A DNA stretch of 64,000 nucleotides from Pyxicephalus adspersus. Lineage: Eukaryota > Chordata > Amphibia > Anura > Pyxicephalidae. A model generated the notes under the pieces. The model saw only the letters and a list, made by a program, of their open reading frames with translations, ran no database searches and was not told the DNA's origin. The position numbers and the translations under genes were made by a program. Below are positions 1 to 12,376 of the stretch, piece by piece. Positions within the stretch are counted from its first letter, which is position 1. Each line of letters opens with the position of its first letter. Location of the stretch: NCBI RefSeq assembly GCF_032062135.1, contig NC_092859.1, positions 153,588,564 to 153,652,563 of the forward strand. The letters run 5' to 3'.

Positions 1-84
1 TCTTCTAGGCCATCTAACATCCCCCTGTCCAATGGAGCTTCTGTCCAAGGGTGGCTACATTTTTCTTCCACAGATACAGCACAG

Positions 85-525
85 TAAAGCTACGTACACA
101 CTTCCAATTATTATCGTTGTTAAACGAACGACGAACGATCCTGCACGATATCTGCGAACGATCGTATAGCACCGATCCTGTACATACAGATAACGACACG
201 ATCGTTCGTAGATATTGTACACACAATAGATGCGATCGTTTGAGCGATACAGGGAGTGACGTGCACGACAGGAAGTGAACGAACGTTCGTTCATCACGCA
301 TGCTCAGACCATGGACGATCAATGAACGATCGTACACACGAACGATGGTCAACGATCGTCGTCCAATCCGATCCGCCGGTCCGGTCCTTCATTTCCAACG
401 ACTTTCCTCGTTCGTCGGCGTCGTTGGTTACTTTTTTTACGAACGATTTTTGCCCAATCGATCGTTCGTCGTTCGTTCGTCGTTCATTTTGAACGATAAA
501 AATTGGAAGTGTGTACGCAGCTTAA
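85..525. mobile_element. TTAA-flanked MITE (family T) with GAACGATCGT-type internal repeats
   Basis: Inverted ends AAGCTACGTACACACTTCC and its counterpart GGAAGTGTGTACGCAGCTT, bounded by TAAA on the left and TTAA on the right. The interior is packed with variants of GAACGATCGTTC, which makes many overlapping open frames on both strands; I read these as non-coding. Relatives lie at 35066, 46639 and 59772. TTAA targets are typical of piggyBac and Kolobok elements. Confidence 0.75.
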
Positions 526-1559
526 GTGTCGCCACCCTGAGACTGGAAGTGTGTTACTGGTTGGATCACCAAATTAAAATAAAAAAATAAACCCTAAAAA
601 AAGAATCCAGCCACCAAATTGAGAATTTGGCGAGCTATAATAAATATTTTTTAATCAGGCTTTGATTTTCATATCATTTTTCCATCGTTAGCACTTTTCA
701 TCATCTATCCTGATCCCCACAAGCACTGCCTGGATAATAATCTGTATTTCCACATCTTGAAAATGTTCTGCTTAATTTTTCCCTTTACTTAATTGTGAGG
801 TTAAGTGCACAGATTGAGGAGTGAAAAGAAATGAAAAGGAAGCCGATTATAGCTGTTTTAGTCTAGTGATTAGCTTGAAGCTCTTAGCTTTATAACAAGC
901 AATTTATTCTGTGTGCGTTCGCTAAGAACCTGCCTTCTCCTCACTATTAATTAATATTAATAATTCAAATTTTTTTTATTCTTTTCTGACTTCAAATAGA
1001 ATGCCAAATATTCACACTGTGACATAAGTGCTATTATTATCAGATAGAAGATAATGATAATGATGCTGATTACTTTGTTTGGAGCAGCAGCTGGCGGAAT
1101 ATGCGTGACATTAATTATGATTTAGGTGAAACAAAAGCTCCCCAGCATCTGATCCAGGTATTACTATGAAAACAGAGCTTGCTACATAACAAAGCATATC
1201 TAAACCTTAAAAACAAAATGTAATTTATTGCAGCTTACAAGTCCTTAGATGTGATTGCTGCATTAATTTTGCTTGTTAGGCTAAGAAAGTTTTCAGCAAG
1301 TACAGAAAATATTTGTTGGTCTTGCTGGAAATATTTTGTCCTGGTCACTTTCCATGAGATGAACTCCTCCTTTTTTTCTTGTCTAAACCACTGGATTCCC
1401 CACAAGGCCCGCTAGGCCTTGAGCTAGGAAAGCCTGAGCACTAGGAGGTAGCATCAGAACTTACCTATGTAGAACTGGAACCTGACGCTGCTGGCTGAAC
1501 AGATCTACAGCAACAGAATGCACAAAGTGAAAGTGATTATATTGAGATCACAGACATTG
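526..1559. other. Intergenic, no gene seen
   Basis: AT-rich sequence with no supported exon. The first 75 bp (527-600, GGAAGTGTGTTACTGG) resemble 2028-2105 (GGAAGTGTGTTATTGG), so the MITE at 85-525 seems to sit beside or inside an older dispersed repeat. Confidence 0.5.
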
Positions 1560-1925
1560 CAGGGTGACATCTTTCAAGGTATCACTCTTCTCTCTCCATT
1601 CCATTCTCCAATTCAATACCCCTCTTTCTCTCACCTCTCCCCTCCTCTTTTCCCCCTCTAACTCTCCCCTTTCTATCCTGTAATCTCCCTTGCCCCAAGT
1701 CCCTCCTTCACACGCTCTCTTTCTTATTCTCCCCTTCACTCTTCGATCTCTCTCTCCATCTTTATTTCCCTTCTTCCTCCTTCTCTCTTCTCCTCACTCT
1801 CTCCACACCTTCTCTCCTTTTCCCCTCTCTCCCCTTTTTCCCCCAATTTCTCTTTCTCCTCTTCTCTCTCTTACCGCCACTGCTTTCTTTCTTCCCCTCT
1901 GCCTCTCTCTCTCCTTTTGTTCATG
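1560..1925 (+). repeat. Polypyrimidine tract (CT-rich) 1
   Basis: About 360 bp that is almost entirely C and T on the plus strand. The Pro/Leu/Ser-rich and Arg/Glu-rich open frames over it are products of composition, not genes. Confidence 0.85.
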
Positions 1926-2149
1926 TGGAACAACTTCCATGGTGTATATGGTGTATGTCAGTGTCAGTGGCCTAGGGGAGAAAAAAGTATAAATTCTGTC
2001 CTGCTCATAGATACAATAGAGAATTGAGTGTGGCCACCATTGAACCGGAAGTGTGTTATTGGGAGGATTGTTTGGTGAAAATGTAGAAATCAAATTTTTA
2101 AAAAAAAGACCAACCAAAACAAAATGGGGAGGGAGGGTGGTAAAGCTTT

Positions 2150-2420
2150 ACCCTTCTTGCTGTCCCTCGTGAAAAAGGACTCTATCTCCTCTTCCTGACC
2201 TTTTTATCTCCTATTGACCCCTCCTATTATTCCCTCCCTGCGTCTCCCCCCCCCTCCCCTTCTCCTCTCACTCCTGCCCCTTCTTAATAATTACCCTTTG
2301 CTGTCTCCCACCTGTCTGCTCAGTCATGCTGGCCTTCCACTGTACTCCTTTCTCTCATATGCTCCAGGCCTCCCTTTCTTGGCAGTTGCCCTTAAGTCAT
2401 GTTTTTATGGGTAGGGTTGG
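2150..2420 (+). repeat. Polypyrimidine tract (CT-rich) 2
   Basis: A second pyrimidine-rich stretch with the same strand bias, separated from the first by about 220 bp that include a dispersed repeat fragment (2028-2105). Confidence 0.7.
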
Positions 2421-5364
2421 AATAGTGATTTTTTTGCTACTTCTAAAATTTATCATGTCAATTTTACAAGTAATTTGCAAAGCTCTGCATATGGTATTGC
2501 CACCAAAAAAAGGATAATCTGGAAGAGGGACAATGGAAATAGTTATCAAGGAAAAAAAATAAGTTGGCATTGGCACTGAATCACAACAGCCCCCTTCCTC
2601 CACCTCTTTCCCATCCACTATTTCCACCATTTTTACTCACCCAAAGCTGTGGTCATGTGACTCTCCAGCACTGGATCCTGTTTCCTTTGAGCTGGGTTAG
2701 AAGGGTGTGGGTGGTAGGGTTTTGCGTATTTTGGATTTTCACCAATAATGGGCTTAAAGATCTAGGAAGACAGCTTAGTTCCCACCTGCAGAGTTTGCCC
2801 TTGCATATGGGGCCATGTGTTTGAGAAGAGGTTGAGTTGTCTTACCAATGTATTGGTCCTTGCATCCTGAACTATTCTTAATTGCCAATGCAAGTTACTT
2901 TGTTTCTGTTTTGGCTCTTTTTGGATGTCCACATTTTGACATGATTGTATTAATAAGCTTTAAAACACAAGGATGCAATATTCAACAGCTTTTCTGTGTA
3001 TTTGTAGTCCCAACACCTGTAGGACTGGACAGCTAAATGAGACAGACTTACACAGGTCCGTGACAGATTTATTAGATGAGGCAGATTTTCAACAAAACAG
3101 ATCTGAAGCCAAATTAAGAAGTTGCCAGGGTCAGGTTCCATTCTGTCCAAGGGCTTATTTTAAGCAGCTGGTGGAGGAATTTATGACTCAAGCTTGTAGT
3201 AATTCTGTCCAATAAATTGTCTCATTGCTCCTGTTTAGCATTGCCTTGGGTTATTATATGTTCTACTATCCATTGTCATTTAAAAAATTAAATAGCACAT
3301 GCTCCATTTTTGGTGCATTTACAGCCTTTGCATTTGAATTGGATACCTTAATGCAATGGATATTACCTTCCATGTACCCAGCACAACAGGACTAACAGAT
3401 GTAAATCAATCCTCAAAGTTCTTCTGAGATGCTTATTTTCTTTGTCTTTAGAACTAAAGCACCAAATCAAAGTCAAATCAAAGACTTTATGTTATATCTG
3501 TAGGACAAGTGAAAATATTTTTACACATTGGAGTAGTTGTCAATATTCAATGCCTGATGTAGAGCTTATTGCTTTTTAAGTCAACCAAAATAGGTACAAA
3601 AATATGTTTCAAGCTCTACTATGCTCCCCATGATACATTTTCCTCACCAAAAGTTTCAACAAGTCAGTTTTTGTCAAATATAATTTAAACAATTCCACTT
3701 CCACTGTGTTAAGCTGCTCAAGATGCTCACATGCTCAGTGTAGATTCTTCTTTGTACCACCCCATGGGTAATAAATTGGTGGCGGGGTACCAACACACAG
3801 GCTTAGTCTTTCTCTTTAGCTCAGAGGTTTATTGAACATTTCAAGGTAATTAGAAGACATGAATAGGGGTGCAGAATATCAGGAATTAACAGCTCATGGT
3901 TTGGAGGGATGTGAAGCTTACACAAACTCTAATCTTCACTTTTCCTTTTCTTTCGCAAAGGCAGCCACTTCTTATTACAGTCCCAAACTTCAACGCCCTA
4001 ATCTCGGATTAGGCAAAGTCCACAGTTTCCAAGCCTTGGCAGGGCTAGGAGCAGTGATTTCTCTTGTTACCGGCTCATAGCTGATTCTTTACTCCCAATC
4101 TCAAGACATTTATCAATTTGTAAGAACCCATATGAATCGGCACCAACCTCAGTGATTGGGAACTGGATAACCATCTCTCTCCTGGGAATTGTCCGCTTTC
4201 GCCACTATGTGCCTGGGAACCTTCCTGGAAATTGGAGGCAAGCAGTTATTAAGCTAGGAGATGGAATATTTACCTCTAATGTCACCAGGTCCAATGTCTG
4301 CTAACTTCTAGATTTGGCTAGATTCTAATGCAGTATTAAAGTACAACTTTATTATTTGCCTATGTGTTCATTGTGCCAGTTAGCCTTTTCAGTATGCACG
4401 CAAATTGAGCATGAGCCCCAATGATTGTTTATTTCTATGGATCAGCTTTTTGATGAAGGGTAGGGCTGCACAGGAAAGGTTGCTGGCATAGGGATCAAGG
4501 TGAGTACTGAGGCAAATATACATAGTAAATAAAGTGGTTTACTATTATTGGCAATTATTGTCATATCATTAGCTAAATGATATTTCGCTGTAACTACTCT
4601 CTCACATGATAAATGTTGTTCTTCATTTGTAAGAATATTTAAAACATAATAAAGAAAAAACGCCAAATTAGAAATCTTCCCATGCCGATTTTGATGAGGA
4701 AATAAATGAATGTTATAACACTATAACTCTAATATACATCTGAATGATGATTCAATTGTGAAAGAGGGAGTGGACTGTGTGCAGCAATGTTCTGAAAGTT
4801 AAATGATGGATTCCTTCATTTTATCGTCTGACTGATAATGGCACTGAAGATTAATCGAGTAATGAGTTAGAAAGTAAATTACAATACAGAACCTCCTGTA
4901 AAGATCGTCTTCATTTCAGACTGTACAGAGGAACAAACCTTATTACCAGCAGATGAAATGGGATTGCAGAGGTTAATTGCTATTTTTTCCATAGCTAGGG
5001 ACAATTACTTTCCAACTATGTTCTATGTAAGTAAATAAAACAAATGATTTACTTTGCATAACATGGAAGCAACCATAACACTCATCCAATAAACACCTCT
5101 ATTCTGTGCATTATACCGTAGTGATTCCTAGTCATTTGTTTGTTCTTTATTTTATTATGTCCACTCATTAAATACAGAAGAAACGATCTGATGAAGCCCA
5201 ATTGGTTGGAACATAAAGGGTAATGCTATTAGTTAGGACATCATCCTGTTTTGTCTTGTGGAATGGTACAGAGTTTTGTTCATACATTCTCACCTTTCCC
5301 GGACTGTTCTTTTATTACACTGTAAGTATTTTTTTTAGAATGATTTCACACTGTGGGGTGGATG
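2421..5364. other. Intergenic, no gene seen
   Basis: No exon with splice sites or recognisable protein similarity was found. 3750-4340 has moderate GC and looks like decayed repeat, but I could not define its ends. Confidence 0.45.
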
Positions 5365-5527
5365 TACCAAAGCTTTCCAAGACTGGAGAAGATAGACTTT
5401 CATGAGTGATAAAGCAACCCTGGAATTGATTTCCTAAAAGTCATTTGCTATTTGTTAGCAAATGTTTTCAGTCCTGGACCAGATCTACTCCAGGTTTGCT
5501 GGATCACTTTTGTTCACCCATGAAAGT
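5365..5527. mobile_element. Palindromic MITE, family A (diverged)
   Basis: Family A is a foldback element whose two arms read roughly CTCTCCAAGGCTGGAGAGGA, then GGGTGATCCAGCAAACCTGG, around a centre rich in CATTTGCTAGCAAA. Consensus ends are GGGCCTGATTTATTAAAG and its complement. This copy keeps both arms but has lost the outermost bases. Confidence 0.65.
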
Positions 5528-8500
5528 CAGCAGCAGTTTGCTATGCGTTTGAGGTTTACCACCTGCACAGTTTCACCCTGGATGTGTTAAAGAGCTTGTA
5601 AGATTCACCATACAGTGCCACAACCGCTCATTAGAGACATTGACTAAATTATAACCAAAACTGTAGGAAAAACCTTTTACATGGTCAGCTGGTTTCTTTT
5701 GCCTGTTTTACATTTGCCGTACATTAGATTTGCACTCATTTAAATATATTCTATTTAAAAATACTAATTAAATTACATAAAAACTAAAGTATTGTTTAAA
5801 CGACCTCGTAAACATATTTGCCACAACTGGATACTATTTAGAGACGTTTGCTCTGACGCAATAAAGGCCAAGCTGGGAATTATGCCCTACCACACTACAA
5901 ATCTCCAAAAATAAATGGGATTAAGTTTGGCTTTACACCCCCATAGCTGTCAGTGAACGAAAGAGGGTTCAAAAGTGCAGAGAAAATGACACTGCTGCAC
6001 ACGCTGCAAAGACTTCATCACAGATGACATCGATTAGAGAATGTTGGCAAGTGTAAAGCTAAGATATGTGGATTAACGTATTGCAGGTACTTGTGTCATA
6101 TCCTGACTCATCAAGCTGTTTCTCTCTGGCTCCGTAAGACTTTTTGGATGCGAATAAATCATACCCCGAACAACTCAAAACTCCATTAGCAGTTTTGATA
6201 GTACACATATATTTGGAAGAGTAGCAAACGAATGATGGATGATTGTGCTTTGCATTTTGGCGGCTATTGTCCTCATTCTTCATTGACCTTGCTTACATAT
6301 TGCCCAGAGAAGTTTTGGCAGTGAAAGGTTACTGGCTTCGATTTGCGATATTGTTCCTATAGGGCTCATCAACACATCCAAACAGTGCTAATTTAACTGT
6401 TTTCATATGCAAAGTTTTTCCATCATCCAGGAAAAATGTGTTGGCTGTAAATGTCAGTAAAATGTAAAGTTTTATAATCACAGGTGTTATGAGGCTGATA
6501 AAAAAGAAAAGGTCAGTAAAATGTGGGCATACAGGTGCCATAAAATGTGCCAATAAAAAGCCTGCAAAGTGACAGAATAATGAAAGATAAATAAACCGAA
6601 CCAATAGCTGTGTTATAAAGTGTATTTAGGAACATTGGGGGACAATTATCAAGCAATAAGTGATACAAATAGACACAATTTAGACTGAATGCAGAGAGAG
6701 AGGAGGAAGGGGTACAAGGTGTGAGCTCAAGAAATGTGCAGCGTGCCCAGCCTAGATTGGAGGATGCTGATAAGGAGGAGGGTAGGACAAGGGAAGGGGA
6801 AGTAATAGAAGACTTTTGAAGTGGCACTAAAGAGAATAGTTTTGTAAAAATGCAAACTTTATTACAGTATTCTAAAATCAACTATTGCAAACATTAAAAA
6901 ATTCACTTGTGACTGAGCATATATGCATATACAGATACACCTTAAAGCAGATGCAAATTCAGTGCAAATACAGTGCAAAGTCTCCTATCCCAACGCGTTT
7001 CACCCTTATGGGCTTCCTCAGGGGATACGGAGAAAAGCTATAGACCACTGTTAATGTATATACCAAAAAATACATGTAAATATATCAGCTAAGCAAAAAA
7101 CAAACAAAACAAACTGCAGAAAGCAGCGAATATGTAATACTATATCATTCATAGGTGAATAAAGTAAGATTTTTTTATTTTTTCAAAGATATAAAAGTAA
7201 CTCCTGAATATACTAACATGCACCAGAAAGAAAATGGTTTCCAAATCAAATAACAAACTTTTAGTGTATTTAGTACCAATTGGATAGTGGATAGTGAATA
7301 CATGGAGTTTTCAGCAACATGAACCTTCTTAAAACCAGAAAATAATTGTTGAGTTCGGAATAGCACCCTACATGGGGAAAAGGTGGTTAAAGTTTTACAA
7401 ACTAGTGTACAGTGAGTGAATGTTCATTGATGTCTGAATGAATGAAAGAAACAAACTCCCATCCACAAGTTTTATTCTCCTTTGAAGTCGCCAAGTATCC
7501 CCAGACGAAAAATTTTGACTGATTCTCTAAGCAAACTCTCAACAATTGTGTAACCTGTGGTGTGGCAACAGACCTATGGATCCAGATGCAAGATTTGTAT
7601 TTGGGCCCCCTTGCTCCATTCACTCCTAGTACAGTTCAGCCCCCCTCTAAGTGACAGATCCAGACAGTGACAAATGTCCAACAGTGGAGCAGAACTCCAC
7701 TCACAATTGCAACCTTTGGACCAACCTCAAAATGAATCAATAAATAAATGTATGTACCTCATAACGTGTTTTATATACTGTATGAGTTAGGCATATTACA
7801 ACCCACAAACATTGGTAATTAATGGGACGGCACCCTACTTGGTTGGCCTCGCTAAAGACCATCAGCATGCAATTCAATTAGGGTAAAACCCCCCAACATC
7901 TTAATCAGGTACTGTATATTCAGTGGAATATTTATTGGAAAGGGAAGAAAATATTCTCTTGCTGCCATCACTTGGTCCCGAGGAGGGATCTTGGAAAGCT
8001 CAAAGTGAAGTTTTTGAAGGGCCCTCAATCCCTCTGCAATCTGATTCCAGTCAGTCCAGTGCCATCTTGGATTTCTTCTTCTTTCCGGCTTTGAGGAATC
8101 AGTGGGGCTGATCTTTCCTGATGAAAATATTAAAATTAAAAGTGCAGATCTCACAGCACATATGGAGCACTTAAGAAGGTGATATGGGCATGTGCAGAAG
8201 GAGCAGCCCGAAGCTTCCTGGGATAGGTGACCTATGTATCCCAGGGGGCTCTCCACTCTCATTCATTCTTTTCTTTTAGAACGAAGGAGGGGGCCTCCGT
8301 GAAAAAAAAATGTTAAAAAAGACATTTTACAACATAGAAAATCTAAAATGGGGGGGGCACCCTAATAGTTTTTGAGTTTAAATACCCATTATTACCACCT
8401 CCTGAGGTATTCATGCAGAAATGGGAGCTCCCATATCATTCATGTTTCATTTTTGCATTAAAATTATAAGTTTGTCACATTCTGTATGTTATATAAAAAT

Positions 8501-9720
8501 ATATTTTTTACAATCAACTTTATTCTTGGCCGGCAGACTGTTCAAGCTGAGAACTCAGCCTCCTTCATCATTTCCAGTGTCAGCCAGAGAAGAAAGGTTC
8601 ATCCCATACCATCTCAGAACTCAAACGGAAAGGTGGTATTCTCTGAATAGCTCTGCCGGAGATCTGCAATCCAGCCAGGTTGACTATTTATTTCTAACAA
8701 ATACACATTTTTTTGATAGGGAAATCAAACATAAACCTTAATATAGAAATTAAACATAAATTTGCCTGGAAAACCCTGCATGGCTGTGACGGCTATGAGA
8801 TAAATACATTAAATATTCCTTTTTAATAAACACAGTTATATTTTATAGTAAACTGACCATTGTGCTGGGGATGGCCAAATAGACAATACCAAATTCTGCT
8901 TTGCAGAAATTTCTACAGAAATACAAATTTTTCACCATAATACACAGAAGTGCAATTAAAGAAAGGCCAGGAGAGAGCTAGTGTAGGGCCAGCATGACTG
9001 GGTGGGAAGGATGAGCTAGACAAGTTGGGGTTAAAAGATGGAGTCTTGGAAGGGGTCAAAGAGAGGGCAAGGGAGAGATAGGTGGAAAAGTGGGGTGAAG
9101 GGGTAAAGTCCGAGGTTTGGCATCAGAGAAGAAGATTCCCGCCCTCCCTTCCAGTTATAGGCATTTGGGGTTGCAGGTGATTTAAGCTCCTTGAGGGCAG
9201 TGCCCGAAGAAGGTAATGCAATAATGGAGCAATCTATGGTATGGAGTCTCCTACATACTGAAATTGATCAGCAAAATGGGTGGTAATCTGGTGGGGATTG
9301 TATGAGTAAATGATATAGCTCTTGAGGCGGTGTGGTTGCACATAGGAGCCTGGTATATCAATGAGAAGTGCAGGTCCCTGGTCGATGGTGGAGAAAAAAA
9401 TCCTTCTGGTGGCTATGCTTGGTTTGGTAAATATTGTAATGTAATAAGGTTAAAAGGTTTCTGTGATGCCGAACAGTGGGAATGTTTTAGAAATTTGTAA
9501 CCATTTGCACCAGAGGTTTCTTTTTTGGGAGGAATGTTAAAAGGAGTGCGGGGAAGGTTTTATGCCAATGAAGGGCTCTGGCCTGCTTCAGTCATGGGCA
9601 AGCAGAAATTTATATATATAGTATATTTATTTAGAGCTAATGGGTACCTGTCAGAAAAAAAGGCATGGGGAGCCAAGCACTGCCCCGGGGAATGTATACC
9701 AAAACAATAAAATCACTTAC
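5528..9720. other. Intergenic, repeats only
   Basis: No supported exon. 6980-7035 carries the frog repeat signature AACGCGTTTC..CTTCCTCAGG. 7850-8270 has moderate GC with matched end-like segments and is probably a decayed MITE. Confidence 0.45.
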
Positions 9721-9830
9721 AATAACTTCCGCAGATCCCTCTGGATCCTTTTCTGGATTTGGTCCTGTGCCATGCTATCATCCACCTTCGTCTCGGTGCG
9801 CTGGGTGCTCTCTACAGCACAATTCCGTGG
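9721..9830 (-). CDS. Candidate exon of an unrecognised gene
   Basis: A 110-nt open segment on the minus strand is followed by a strong donor (gtaagtga) and preceded by tcctttgtag. A second possible acceptor, tgctgtag, would start it at 9811. It reads VESTQRTETKVDDSMAQDQ followed by IQKRIQRDLRKLL, ends in phase 2, and is much more GC-rich than its surroundings. The charged helix R-I-x-R-D-L-x-x-L loosely resembles the first helix of ubiquitin-conjugating enzymes, but that is weak. The ATG in it could be a start. The upstream side resembles a repeat also seen at 50413-50470, so chance within a repeat remains possible. Confidence 0.35.
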
Positions 9831-10589
9831 CTACAAAGGAAGACATTCTAAACGGAACAGGAAATGTAGCCACAGGCATTAAGGATATTTTAATTATATA
9901 TTTGTGTATTTTTTGCTTGCTATACCTAATTGTCAATGAAACATTTCAATGCAACACATGAATTAGACCCAGCTGCTCTGTGCATCGTTAATGGTTGGGA
10001 TCTTTCTCATTATAATTGTAAATTAACTTCTGGCATTACTTCTTATTATTTTTCTGCAGAAATAAATGAGTTTGGTAGCACATATAATTTACAAATAACT
10101 ATATATTCCATTATTTACAGCAACATGTAATCACATCGATTGAATTTTATGTCGAATTTTAAGCAGCTTCAGAGCAATTTACATATCAATGGCAGCAAAT
10201 CATCCCAACACATGACAACTTCTCTGACAATAACCCAACGTGGCTCATCAAAAACATATTCAAGAGCCTCTTAGGATGGATGGCGTGTGAGAGCTCATGA
10301 ATTGGGGAACTGGCTGATTCACAAATTTGCATCCATTAAGGGGCTAATTAATGTAAATGATGACAATACTAGAAAAAAAATGGTTCATTAGACTCAAGTA
10401 TTGTGTGTCATCAATAATTAGAGTTAGAAAATAAAAATTACATTCGTACACAGGCTGCAGGTAAGTAATCTAAAACAAAAGTTTGTCAGCCAAACCCAAT
10501 ATTAAACCCCCACCACCCCCCACCTCCAGCAGCCCCATGGCAAATCACACTGCTCCTATAACCTAAAGCATTGCTGAACCCAGTGCAAT

Positions 10590-10750
10590 GGGTCTGCTTT
10601 ATTAAAGATCTCCAAGCTTGGAGAATATAGACTTTCATGGGAGAACCTGGGTAATCTAACAGATAGATACCTTATAAATAGTTTGCTATTAGTTAGCAAA
10701 TGTATTTAATTCTGGACCAGATCCATTGCTGGATCACCCAGGTTTTATGG
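10590..10750. mobile_element. Palindromic MITE, family A
   Basis: Left arm GGTCTGCTTTATTAAAGATC with CTCCAAGCTTGGAG; the right arm is truncated after CTGGATCACCCAGG. The centre TTTGCTATTAGTTAGCAAA is intact. Confidence 0.7.
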
Positions 10751-10987
10751 AAAATGAAAGATTTGCTTGAAAAGGTCTTACAATTGTTGTGTTTCATTCA
10801 GGCCATTAAAAAATCCTGATCTTCTTGCTACAATCTATTATTGTATTTATGAATTACACTTATCACAATATTGTGATACCAAAACTCTGATTTTATTGTA
10901 TATTGTGAGCTTCCCACAATGTGCATTAGAAGCTGCAGCAGTCAGTCCACCTCATTTCCTGGAGGACTTTCTAGTATCATTTAGATT

Positions 10988-11239
10988 AGGGTTTCCCAAC
11001 CTTTTTATTATGGGGGGACCCTTGAAATAACTTTCAGGGAACCCCTTCTATAATTACTTAATCCACAGTATATTTGTGTGGTGGTCAGTGGGAAGAATTC
11101 CTCTTGCAAAGCTGGCCATTGGGAACAATGTCACCCTTACATACTGCTAAAATGATCATTGTGTCACTTAAAATGACCTGTAACAAATTGCTCAAGGAAC
11201 TCATAGCAACCTCTGAAGGAACCCTAGTTGAGGAACACT
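10988..11239 (+). mobile_element. hAT-type MITE, family B
   Basis: About 250 bp with ends related to CAGTGTTTCCCAACC (left GGGTTTCCCAACC, right GAGGAACACT). The interior shares blocks such as GGTCAGTGGGAAGAAT and TGTCACTTAAA with the copies at 34022, 38742, 39230 and 19672. No coding capacity; presumably mobilised by a hAT transposase elsewhere. Confidence 0.7.
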
Positions 11240-12112
11240 TCAATGAGAGCCAATATCCTGGTCCCGATGCTGTTCTTAGTATCTTCTTCCAACGACCTCC
11301 ACATCATTAGCACACAAAGTACTGACACCATTCATTTAAGGTTTCAGTATAGAGTTTGAGTAGCTTTAAAGGATAAGTGGACCTACCTTGTTCCTAGGTC
11401 CCATTTGTACCTGTGTGTACTAGTGCATTGTGTTATCACTGCACATGTCACACATATTACAGTGCAATGAACCACACTACATGTGAGTTGGGGTAATACA
11501 TTGAGACTATATTGGTAATGAATACTTAGCATTGTGCTAACATTTCTTACTTGCATTCCTGCAAAGGAAAAATGCAATCAAACCCTAAGGGCTGGGGTAA
11601 TGTAGTGTGAATAATCCCAATAACCAAAAATGGCATGTAGAAGGCACGGGAAGTTAGTGGAAAAATGAAAAAATTTCCAACAAGATTAACAGGTATTTTT
11701 TTTTTTTTTATTTCATTGAACAAAATGATTTAGAATAGAACTATCAGTAAAAAAAACACTTTTTTTAACATTTACTTGGGATAAGCCATCAATCCTTCCA
11801 CAATCCCAGTTAGTTCCATCTTCCTTCTGGTGTGGACTGGACACTGGGCACGGCCATCTACTACCTCTTCTTTTTCTTAATATCTTGCACTGCACAGGCA
11901 CGAGATTGGGTCGTGTCATTCTGGAAAATGCAAAATAAAATGTGCCAATCCCACTTCTTTATAAGATTGTTTTTTGTGTTACATTAAAGAAAAGCCCCTT
12001 TCGCACATGCCCAAGATCGGGCAAATGCATAAGGAGAAGCCCGTAGGCCCCTGGATACTTGTCGTACATATCCCATGAGGCTGTAAGTTTTCTATTTAGT
12101 CTTTACTGCAAT
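11240..12112. other. Intergenic, no gene seen
   Basis: AT-rich; includes a T run near 11698-11710. No exon-like segment found. Confidence 0.4.
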
Positions 12113-12376
12113 TAAAGCGTACCTAAACTCAGAAATTCCACTTTACATAAAAGAGTAGACAACCCTTTTTTTCCAACCTACGTCCCCTGATCTCGCGCCT
12201 GGGTTGGGTGACATAGGAAGAAGAACCCGGAAGAAGAGGCGAAGATGGCAGCGCCCATGTCAGAAATGCAGGACCCGATGGAAGACACCTTCAGACAAAT
12301 CGACTGCACTGCATGATTGAAGGTAAGTGGATTTTATTTTTGTTTTAGGCCTTTTTGAGTTTAGATCCTCTTTAAA
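12113..12376. mobile_element. MITE with TTAAAG..CTTTAA ends
   Basis: Inverted ends TTAAAGCGTACCTAAACTCA and TGAGTTTAGATCCTCTTTAA, 264 bp apart. The interior includes the GC-rich block GAAGATGGCAGCGCCCATGT, common in frog repeats. No coding capacity. The AAGTGGAACTAAAC ends at 22158 and 28545 look related. Confidence 0.7.

Noticed and set aside
14..590. Several overlapping open frames on both strands
   Set aside because: They are produced by the CGATCG-type repeats inside a MITE.
1548..2117. Open frames rich in Arg/Glu/Gly (minus) and Pro/Ser/Leu (plus)
   Set aside because: They come from the pyrimidine tract; no domain, no splice context.
3750..4345. Possible second LTR (TGTAC..GTACA)
   Set aside because: The 5-bp flanks (TTCTT and ACTTT) do not match, so the boundaries are not supported.
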